Of a stretch of 25,278 bases of DNA, positions 8,433 to 14,827 are shown one piece after another (position 1 is the first letter of the stretch; every line of letters begins with the position of its first letter). The translations under genes were made by a program, and so were the position numbers. The notes beneath the pieces were generated by a model. That model was given only the letters and a program-made list of their open reading frames with translations. It did no database searches and was not told the origin of the DNA. The DNA is from Peptostreptococcus sp. (GTDB lineage: Bacteria > Bacillota > Clostridia > Peptostreptococcales > Peptostreptococcaceae). The DNA is taken from contig JAHHSS010000011.1 in NCBI GenBank assembly GCA_020025095.1, forward strand, positions 1-25,278, written 5' to 3'.

Positions 8433-8795
8433 AAGCCTCACCTCCTATCTATATTACTAATATGTATTCATAAATTATATTCTTTGTTTTATTTAGCTTT
8501 CAAAAATTGTTCCTGAATATTCCTTAGGGTTTCAAAAGTATATACTTACGATACCCTTTATTATATCATATATAATTATTATAAAGTAGTTCTTATTTAA
8601 AAAAATATTTTTACACTTTATTCATATCTTTTATTCATTTTAATTTTAGGAGATTTTTATCTTGAAAAAATAATATTTATAACTTGTACCCAATATTGCT
8701 CTTACATTATCAAACTATAATATATCACCATCTAATAACTAAAATTAACAGTTACATATTAAATCTATGAAAATTGATTTGTTCATAGTGAATTT
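8433..8795. other. Gene-free stretch upstream of the recombinase homologue
   Basis: About 360 bp of very AT-rich sequence without a supportable gene. It contains a 12-bp perfect palindrome, AAGTATATACTT, at 8536-8547, a GAATATTC palindrome at 8513-8520, and a weak hairpin (CTATGAA at 8765-8771, TTCATAG at 8782-8788) just after the ATC-hydrolase pseudogene. The palindromes could be operator sites for the neighbouring helix-turn-helix protein, but this is conjecture. I see no convincing promoter with both hexamers. Confidence 0.4.
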
Positions 8796-9402
8796 TTACA
8801 TTGGATTTTTATTCTTATCTCCAACAATCCAATAATCACATATTTTCCCCCCAGATGCTAATGTCTGTTTTCTGTAAAGTACTGCTTTATTTTTCTCAAT
8901 TAGAATATGGTCTATATCACAGCACAAAGGTAACAAATCAAGATAACCGTTTTCTCTAGCGAATTTTTCCATAGGACACCTAGTAAAGTAATAATAAAAG
9001 CCATCCCTATGAAGATCTTTATCAAAATTAAAATCCCATGTATTATTCTTGTATTCTATACATTTTCACTGCTAACTTTTCCATATCTTTAGGCTTGTTT
9101 AAATCCAAGTTACTTATAACTTTATTAATTAATTTATTGTTGAAAAATTCAACAATTATTTCTTTAAAGTCATCTGCATTAAAGTTTCCTGCTCTGCATA
9201 CAGCCATAAATACATAGCCTAAATAAATATTACCTGACATGGGATTGTTCGCACCGATATCTTCGGTCTTTTCAATCATTTGCTTATATAAACTACGTCC
9301 CTTTTTAAAACTTTCCCTCGTTTTATTCTTACCAAATTTTCTAACCATTGCTTCTTTCAAGAATAAACTCACTAAACTAAAATACATACCTTTATATTTC
9401 AC
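8796..9402 (-). pseudogene. Frameshifted L-2-amino-thiazoline-4-carboxylic acid (ATC) hydrolase family gene
   Basis: Two adjacent minus-strand frames together make one ATC-hydrolase-family protein of about 200 residues. The 5' part runs from GTG at 9400-9402 (after a GGTGATTTTA site) to a TAA at 9043-9045, with KYKGMYFSLVSLFLKEAM near its start. The 3' part continues one base out of phase from about 9062 to a TAA at 8796-8798, and carries the family's C-terminal blocks: TRCPMEKFARENGYLDLLP, a CCDID segment, RKQTLASGGK and ICDYW. The shift is explained by one extra A in GTGAAAATG at about 9061-9067. Active members open the thiazoline ring on the route to cysteine, and many homologues are of unknown role. 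A sequencing error or slippage rescue cannot be excluded. Confidence 0.78.
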
Positions 9403-9904
9403 TAAAATCACCACACTAATTTTTCTACAAATTGAGACTAATATTTTTCAAAAATTATTACACTAACCAGATATCTAGCAAGCAAAAATTAAGTAGCATT
9501 AAACAATTATATTTTATCACTTGGTGATCTTTCTTTCAATTGCCATAACTTCTACTCTGCTTTCTTTTATGGTTCTGAAATAGCGTGCTTAAAAGCTTTA
9601 TCTATCACTTTAATATATTGGGATTAAAAGTTTTGGACATTAAAAAGTTTATAGTATTTCTAAAATCATTCCACCAACATTGATTATAAACCTATTATCT
9701 CTCAAGCCAATTTTGTATGTGACAAGCTATTCGCTTTATTTGACATAAAATTGCCTTCATATTCGAATTATTGAGTTTAAACAATTCAAATATACTATGA
9801 AATACTAATTTTTTATATGATATATTTTGCACAACATAGAATTTGCTATATTGCTTCGTGCACTTTGCTAGCCAACTTGGAGTCTTAGCTATATAAATAA
9901 AAAA
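9403..9904. other. About 500 bp without an intact gene; possible coding remnants
   Basis: No gene with a start and ribosome-binding site is visible. On the minus strand a stop-free stretch runs from the terminator at about 9900 to TAA at 9695-9697, with segments KTPSWLAKCTKQYSKF and CQIKRIACHIQNWLER. A second short open stretch ends in RVEVMAIERKITK at TGA 9517-9519. Both look like protein tails but match no family I can name. Near the pseudogene side there is an inverted repeat ATCAC-TTG-GTGAT (9516-9528) next to a minus-strand TATAAT (9506-9511), a possible promoter/operator for the ATC-hydrolase gene. Confidence 0.35.
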
Positions 9905-9933
9905 TGCGTAACAGATTTAAAATCTGTTACGCA
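9892..9933 (-). terminator. Intrinsic terminator of the ABC-F gene
   Basis: TGCGTAACAGATTT (9905-9918) is followed by its complement up to 9933, giving a perfect stem of about 13 bp with a tiny loop. On the minus strand it is followed by TTTTTTATTT. It begins about 40 bp after the ABC-F stop codon. The plus-strand side has no T-run. Confidence 0.88.
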
Positions 9934-9974
9934 ATAAAAGTCTAACTTTTAGGGGCCTTCATCCCCCTTCTTTT

Positions 9975-11594
9975 TTATGATTGAACTATTTTTTTCAATA
10001 AACCTTGTATATCGTCACTTTCAATAAAATCATCGAAATTCATTTTTCTATCAAGTATACCATTATCTCCTATAAAGATTATTCTGTTTGCTATGGAAGA
10101 TATAAACTGATGGTCATGAGAAGTAAACAATATTACTCCTGAAAAGTCTTCCACGGCTTTATTAACGGATGTTATAGATTCAAGATCTAGATGATTAGTA
10201 GGATCATCCATTAAAAGAACATTAGCATTTGATAACATCATCTTTGAAAGCATGCATCTAACCTTTTCTCCTCCACTTAGAACGCTAGCCTTTTTTAGAG
10301 CCTCATCTCCACTAAAAAGCATTCTCCCTAAAAATCCTCTTATGTAGCTTTCTATTTTTTCTTCTGAGTACTGTCTTAGCCAATCTACCAAAGATAAATC
10401 ACATCCGTCAAAATATTCATTGTAATTTTTAGGCATATAATTTTGTGAAGTTGTAACACCCCATTTAAATTCACCTTGATAGTCTGTATCTTTTCCTGAT
10501 AATATCTCGAATAAAGCTGTTGCAGCCATGTCATTTCCCATAAAAACAACTTTATCATCATTATTTAATCTGAAACTTATATTATCTAGAACTTTTTCAC
10601 CATCAATTATCTTTGTTAGATTGTTTACCTCAAGAACCTCATTCCCAATCTCTCTTTCTGGTTTAAAGGCGACGTAAGGATATTTCCTTCTTGATGGTTG
10701 AATTTCTTCAATATTTAACTTTTCAAGTTGTTTCTTTCTAGATGTAGCCTGTTTAGCCTTTGATGCATTTGAACTGAATCTAGCAATAAATTCTTTTAAC
10801 TGCGCGATTTTTTCTTCAGCTTTTTTATTCTGATCTTTCATCAATTGAAGAGCTAACTGACTTGATTCATACCAAAAATCATAATTACCAGTATATAGTT
10901 GTATCTTACCAAAATCTACGTCTACTATATGAGTACATATAGTATTTAAGAAGTGTCTATCATGTGATACTACTATTACTATAGTATCGTCTAGACCTAT
11001 TATAAACTCATTAAGCCACTTTATAGACGCATAGTCAAGATGGTTTGTAGGCTCGTCAAGTAAAAGTATTTCAGGATTTCCAAATAAAGCTTGTGCAAGA
11101 AGTACCTTTACTTTATCTCCACCTGAAAGTTCACTCATTAGTGAATAATGGAATTCTTTATCGATACCTAACCCCATTAATATTTTTTCTGCATTTGTTT
11201 CTGCATCCCAACCATCAAGCTCTGCAAACTCTCCTTCAAGTTCAGCTGCTTTTATACCATCTTCATCAGTGAAATCTTCCTTCATATATATGGCATCTTT
11301 TTCTTTCATTATTTGCCATAGTCTTTCATGTCCCATAATAACTACATCTATAAGATTAAAGTTATCATATTCAAAATGATCCTGTTTAAGGACTGACATT
11401 CTTTCCTTGTCAGTTATTGATACTACACCAGTATTTGGTTCAATTTCTCCTGACAGTATTTTTAAAAAGGTACTCTTTCCAGCACCATTAGCTCCGATTA
11501 TACCGTAGCAATTACCCTTTGTGAATTTTAGGTTTACATCTTTGTATAATTCTTTATCCCCAAATCTTAAACCTACATCTGTTACTTGTAACAT
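9975..11594 (-). CDS. ABC-F family ATPase, YkpA/YbiT type
   Basis: A 539-residue soluble protein with two ABC domains and no membrane segments, typical of ABC-F translation factors acting at the ribosome. Domain 1 has Walker A GANGAGKST (34-42), signature LSGGDKVK and Walker B LLLDEPTNHLD. A charged linker follows, ending in ASKAKQATSRKKQLEKL. Domain 2 has a degenerate Walker A (GNDMAATA, lacking the GK), signature LSGGEKVR and a Walker B with Asp in place of the catalytic Glu (MDDPTNHLD). The degenerate second Walker A is, from memory, also present in Bacillus YkpA; the Glu-to-Asp change is less usual. I start it at ATG 11592-11594, which is better spaced from AGAAAGGAAA than the GTG two codons upstream. 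The exact translational role of this subfamily is not established. Confidence 0.9.
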   Translation of the reverse strand: MLQVTDVGLRFGDKELYKDVNLKFTKGNCYGIIGANGAGKSTFLKILSGEIEPNTGVVSITDKERMSVLKQDHFEYDNFNLIDVVIMGHERLWQIMKEKDAIYMKEDFTDEDGIKAAELEGEFAELDGWDAETNAEKILMGLGIDKEFHYSLMSELSGGDKVKVLLAQALFGNPEILLLDEPTNHLDYASIKWLNEFIIGLDDTIVIVVSHDRHFLNTICTHIVDVDFGKIQLYTGNYDFWYESSQLALQLMKDQNKKAEEKIAQLKEFIARFSSNASKAKQATSRKKQLEKLNIEEIQPSRRKYPYVAFKPEREIGNEVLEVNNLTKIIDGEKVLDNISFRLNNDDKVVFMGNDMAATALFEILSGKDTDYQGEFKWGVTTSQNYMPKNYNEYFDGCDLSLVDWLRQYSEEKIESYIRGFLGRMLFSGDEALKKASVLSGGEKVRCMLSKMMLSNANVLLMDDPTNHLDLESITSVNKAVEDFSGVILFTSHDHQFISSIANRIIFIGDNGILDRKMNFDDFIESDDIQGLLKKIVQS

Positions 11595-11749
11595 TAGCAC
11601 ATTTCCTTTCTAATTTCATTTTATTTAATTCAATTTTTTTACATTTGACGTATTATTTAAAACAATCTATTTGTTAATCTAGAACAAGTTCTGCATTTTT
11701 GTCTAATGCATTCTGCCCAAAATACGTTATTGATAATAGAAAAACCTTC

Positions 11750-11784
11750 AACTATACCTTAAATATTTTATTTAAGGTATAGTT
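11750..11784. repeat. Perfect 15-bp inverted repeat (AT-rich hairpin)
   Basis: AACTATACCTTAAAT (11750-11764) and its exact complement (11770-11784) flank a 5-nt loop. On the minus strand the T-run comes only after a GAAGG gap, so it is not a classic terminator. It could be a back-up terminator or a leader hairpin about 155 nt before the ABC-F start codon. Confidence 0.6.
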
Positions 11785-11796
11785 ATCGTATAGCGT

Positions 11797-11831
11797 TAAA
11801 AAAGGACTATTGATATTAACAACAATAGTCC
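11797..11831 (-). terminator. Intrinsic terminator of the purine permease gene
   Basis: GGACTATTG (11804-11812) pairs with CAATAGTCC (11823-11831), with extra pairing inside the loop (GTTAA against TTGAT-like bases). On the minus strand it is followed by TTTTTTTAAC. It lies about 75 bp after the permease stop. Confidence 0.85.
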
Positions 11832-11906
11832 AAATTCACTACTAACTATATAGTAACTAAATTTCATACAAGTTTCAAGGCTTTTTCCCAAAATAGATTT
11901 TTGTAT

Positions 11907-13280
11907 TTATAATATTAACAACTTTATCAAGAATAAAATAGCAAGCACAACCATAACTGCTGATACTGGCTCTCTGTCTTCTTTCTTTGCAAATAAATTG
12001 TAAATTAGATTTATTATAACATATGAAAGTATACCAATTGTAAGTCCATCCCCTATACTATATGTTAAAGCCATGCTCACAACAGTTATAAATGCTGGTA
12101 AGCCTTCTGTTATATTATGGATATCTATTTCATGAATTGAACTTATCATAAGATATCCTACATATATAAGTGCAGGCGCAGTAGCACACGCAGGTATAGC
12201 CATAAATATTGGTGAAAAAAACATGGCTAGTAAAAATAGTACACCTACAGTAATTGCTGTATATCCAGTTCTACCACCTTCTATTACCCCTGTAGAAGAT
12301 TCCACATATGTAGTAACTGTAGAAACTCCTAACAAAGCACCAAAAGTTGTTGCAATAGAATCAGATAAAAGAGCTCTTCCCACATTCGGTACTCTTCCCT
12401 TTTCATCAAGCATATTTGCTTTGGAGCAAACTCCCACTAAAGTACCTACTGTATCAAAGAAATCTACAAATAGGAATGTACAAACTATTACAAAGAAATT
12501 TCCTATGTCTTTCGGATGTGCAAGAAATTGGAAATCTACTTTCCCAGCAATAGGTTTAATTGATTCATACCTGAATATACCATCCGGAAGAAATATTCCT
12601 AATTTTGCGGCAACTTCAGGTTTCATTAAGGCATATATCCATGCTAGTATTGATGAAACAGCTATTCCAGCAAGTATAGCCCCCTTTAATCCTTTTTTAT
12701 CCATAATTCCAATTACTAATAATCCTATAAAAGCAAATAAAATTGTTGGCGTCATATTTCCCATACTAACAAGAGTAGCTTCATTTGCAACTACAAGACC
12801 ACAACCCTTTAATCCTATAAATGCAATAAATATTCCTATACCTGCTGTAACAGCGTGTTTCATATTAAGAGGTATTGAATTTACTACTGCCTCACGCACT
12901 TTAAACAAAGTAAGCAAAAGAAATATAATACCTTCTACAAAAACTGCCGTTAAAGCAACTTCCCAAGGAACTCCACCTTTAAGAACTACTGTATATGCAA
13001 AGAAAGCATTTAATCCCATTCCAGATGCAAGTCCGAAAGGAAGGTTTGCAACAAAGCCCATAATAAAGCAACCTAGAGCGGCTGCCAGACAAGTTCCTGT
13101 AACTAAGGCTCCCGCATTCATACCTGTTGCAGAAAGTGTTGTTGGATTTACTGCAATTATATACGCCATAGTTAAGAATGTCGTAATCCCAGCAACTATT
13201 TCTCTCTTCATATTGACATTTTTTTCAGCTAGAAGAGGAAATGCTTTTTGAATACCACTTAATTCCTGATTTGAATTCAT
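11907..13280 (-). CDS. NCS2-family purine permease, AzgA type
   Basis: A 457-residue, highly hydrophobic membrane protein of the nucleobase-cation symporter-2 superfamily, AzgA branch (relatives of PbuG/PbuO), which import hypoxanthine, guanine or adenine with protons. Visible blocks are the N-terminal ITTFLTMAYIIAVNP, the GLASGMGLNAFFAYTVV segment, and the DFFDTVGTLVGVCSKANML segment, with about 12-14 hydrophobic stretches expected for the 7+7 fold. The length is typical. The ATG at 13278-13280 follows AATGGAGGTTTTAA. It starts 80 bp after the response regulator's stop codon on the same strand, with no terminator between, so read-through from that gene is possible. No purine riboswitch fits in the 80-bp gap. 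The precise base specificity cannot be told from sequence. Confidence 0.92.
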   Translation of the reverse strand: MNSNQELSGIQKAFPLLAEKNVNMKREIVAGITTFLTMAYIIAVNPTTLSATGMNAGALVTGTCLAAALGCFIMGFVANLPFGLASGMGLNAFFAYTVVLKGGVPWEVALTAVFVEGIIFLLLTLFKVREAVVNSIPLNMKHAVTAGIGIFIAFIGLKGCGLVVANEATLVSMGNMTPTILFAFIGLLVIGIMDKKGLKGAILAGIAVSSILAWIYALMKPEVAAKLGIFLPDGIFRYESIKPIAGKVDFQFLAHPKDIGNFFVIVCTFLFVDFFDTVGTLVGVCSKANMLDEKGRVPNVGRALLSDSIATTFGALLGVSTVTTYVESSTGVIEGGRTGYTAITVGVLFLLAMFFSPIFMAIPACATAPALIYVGYLMISSIHEIDIHNITEGLPAFITVVSMALTYSIGDGLTIGILSYVIINLIYNLFAKKEDREPVSAVMVVLAILFLIKLLIL

Positions 13281-13360
13281 TTAAAACCTCCATTATTTAA
13301 ATAAAATTATAAAATATATAATAGCTACGTCTTACGTTGCCACTTACACTGTTTAAAAAA

Positions 13361-14038
13361 TTAAAACTTTTGTTTTCTATCAAGAGTATATCCAATTCCT
13401 TTTACCGTCTTTATATAGGAATTATTTATCTTTTTTCTAATATTTTTAATATGAGCATCTATTATTCTAGTATCTCCATAAAAATCATAGCCCCATATGT
13501 TGTCTAAAAGATACTCTCTTGTTATAACTTGTGGATATTTTTCGATAAGCATCTTTAAAATGCTAAATTCCTTTAAAGTCAATTCTATAGATTCCCCAGC
13601 AATTGTAACTGAATAAGTCCTCAGTCCTAATACCATATCATCAAACTGAAGTGTATCATAATCTAAATTTTTAGAACTTCTTTTTAAAATAGCTTCTATC
13701 TTTTTTACAAACACATTGAAAGAAAATGGACTGATAATATAGTCATCGCATCCACAATCATAGGCTTTTATCTGACTAGCTTCATCCCGCTTAGATGAAA
13801 TAAATACAACTGGTACTTCTGATACTTTTCTAATTATTTTACAAATAGTAAATCCATCTAAATTAGGCACTTCTACATTCAACACTACAAGATCATATTT
13901 CTTATCTTTGAATTTTTGAATACCTTCTAAGCCATCCTTCACAGAATCTACAAAAAAATTGCTAGTCTTTAAAGATTCTTCTATTAATTCTTGAATATTT
14001 TTATTATCTTCAATGACTAAAATATCATATCGATTCAT
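13361..14038 (-). CDS. Orphan OmpR/PhoB-type response regulator with a degenerate receiver
   Basis: A 225-residue protein with an N-terminal receiver domain (about 1-115) and a C-terminal winged-helix DNA-binding domain (about 125-222, with ELTLKEFSILKML and the end block IKTVKGIGYTL). The acidic pair E10-D11 is kept, but the phospho-acceptor position in VVLNVEVPNLDG is Asn54 instead of Asp, and the invariant Lys of the KPF motif is Ser103 (SPF). Ser81 at the switch position is kept. Phosphorylation by a histidine kinase is thus unlikely, and no kinase gene is adjacent. I start at ATG 14036-14038 after AAAGGGAGAA; an in-frame ATG at 14080 would leave only about 5 nt of leader from the predicted promoter. 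The 80-bp-distant purine permease is an obvious candidate target. Confidence 0.9.
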   Translation of the reverse strand: MNRYDILVIEDNKNIQELIEESLKTSNFFVDSVKDGLEGIQKFKDKKYDLVVLNVEVPNLDGFTICKIIRKVSEVPVVFISSKRDEASQIKAYDCGCDDYIISPFSFNVFVKKIEAILKRSSKNLDYDTLQFDDMVLGLRTYSVTIAGESIELTLKEFSILKMLIEKYPQVITREYLLDNIWGYDFYGDTRIIDAHIKNIRKKINNSYIKTVKGIGYTLDRKQKF

Positions 14039-14091
14039 ATTTAATTCTCCCTTTCTCTTGATTTTAAACAACTTCATCATTTATACGAATG

Positions 14092-14120
14092 ATTATAGCA
14101 TAGAATTCAAATTGAGGCAA
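14092..14120 (-). promoter_or_regulatory. Promoter of the response-regulator gene
   Basis: On the minus strand: TTGCCT (14115-14120), a 17-bp spacer and TATAAT (14092-14097) with TG at the extended -10 position. The predicted RNA start near 14085 supports the downstream translation start at 14038. Confidence 0.72.
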
Positions 14121-14226
14121 TCCGAAGCCCTGTTGAACATTTTTATTTTTATTAAAAAAAATGTATGTATTTTTTTCTTTTTTTAGTGTATAATTAAATA
14201 AACAGATATTTATAAGGAGGTATTAT

Positions 14227-14520
14227 ATGAAACACATTGTATTATTTAAATTTGAAAAAAACAAAAATTATGAAAAACTTTCTAATATTCTTACTTGTAC
14301 ATACAATAAGTTAAAAAACGAATATAATGTTATTAAAAATTATGAATTTAAGGTGAATTGTTTGGAAAATGAAGCTAATATGGATCTTATACTTTTCGTT
14401 GATTTAGGTGAGGATTGTCCATTAAAAGACTATATTGACCACCCTATTCATCAAGACTTTATCACTTCTTTCAAGAATGAAGGTTTGTGCTCTAAAGCTG
14501 TTATAGATATTGAAAAATAA
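14227..14520 (+). CDS. Dabb-domain (stress-responsive A/B barrel) protein
   Basis: A 97-residue soluble protein that fits the Dabb family (dimeric alpha+beta barrel). The N-terminus MKHIVLFKFEKN and the later blocks DLILFVDLG and YIDHPIHQDFI match the family's HIVLFKF start, LVLxxxF strand and YxxHPxHxxF helix. Family members form dimers, and most bacterial ones have no defined substrate, so I assign no reaction. The ATG follows AAGGAGGTATTAT. A TATAAT about 35 bp upstream (14190-14195 area) is the likely -10, with a poor -35. It is divergent from the response-regulator gene and stands alone. Confidence 0.82.
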   Translation: MKHIVLFKFEKNKNYEKLSNILTCTYNKLKNEYNVIKNYEFKVNCLENEANMDLILFVDLGEDCPLKDYIDHPIHQDFITSFKNEGLCSKAVIDIEK

Positions 14521-14827
14521 TTTTCATCTTAAATTCAAGTTTCAATATTTTAATATCGAACGTTTTATTTTTTTTTAGAATTAATATACTTTTATTTTAT
14601 TGAATTTAAAGCGTATTAAATACGAACAATAGATTTGATCAACCCTTGTTATAATTCGTGTTTCCAAGGTTTTCTTAATCTTTCTTTTGTTTGCAAAAAA
14701 CGCAGTTAAAATAATATTTTAACTGCGTTTTTTAAAAATATAAATTTTATAAGCTATTCTTATCTTTAGAACACTTTTTGAAAATTCAATCGCTTTTAAT
14801 ACCTATAACTTTTTAATATTTCTTTAT
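14521..14827. other. Intergenic region between convergent Dabb and copA genes
   Basis: About 300 bp without a gene. Its main content is the bidirectional terminator at 14695-14733. Upstream of that, ACGAACAA (about 14621-14628) and TTGTT...TTCGT (about 14647-14660) could form a loose hairpin of unknown meaning. Nothing else is apparent. Confidence 0.5.
14695..14733. terminator. Bidirectional terminator between the Dabb gene and copA
   Basis: Perfect 18-bp arms at 14695-14712 and 14716-14733 enclose a 3-nt loop. The core is ACGCAGTTAAAAT, with A6 on the left and T6 on the right, so a T-run follows the GC core on either strand. It serves copA (ending at 14828 on the minus strand) and probably the convergent Dabb gene. 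Confidence 0.9.

Larger units (their letters stand above)
11595..11906. other. Intergenic region between ABC-F and purine permease genes
   Basis: About 310 bp without a supportable gene. It contains the permease terminator (11797-11831), a separate long AT-rich hairpin (11750-11784) and roughly 150 bp of ABC-F leader. The leader holds an AGAAC-AA-GTTCT inverted repeat at 11681-11692. I cannot place a convincing promoter for the ABC-F gene. Confidence 0.5.

Noticed and set aside
9239..9466. Plus-strand open frame opposite the ATC-hydrolase pseudogene
   Set aside because: The minus strand carries recognisable family blocks; the plus-strand product is low complexity and lacks a ribosome-binding site.
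8796..9904. Complete insertion sequence in the gene-poor interval
   Set aside because: I found no terminal inverted repeats, target-site duplication or transposase motif; the remnants are better described as unassigned.
11681..11692. AGAACAAGTTCT as a possible LexA/SOS box before the ABC-F gene
   Set aside because: Gram-positive LexA boxes need four bases between GAAC and GTTC; here there are two, so spacing is wrong.
12223..13251. Long open frame on the plus strand opposite the purine permease (over 340 codons)
   Set aside because: It is the reverse complement of a clear NCS2 permease, has no ribosome-binding site, and its translation is a low-complexity Pro/Thr/Ile mix typical of antisense frames of membrane proteins.
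13281..13360. Purine riboswitch upstream of the AzgA-type permease
   Set aside because: The gap is only 80 bp and none of the conserved purine-aptamer core segments is present.
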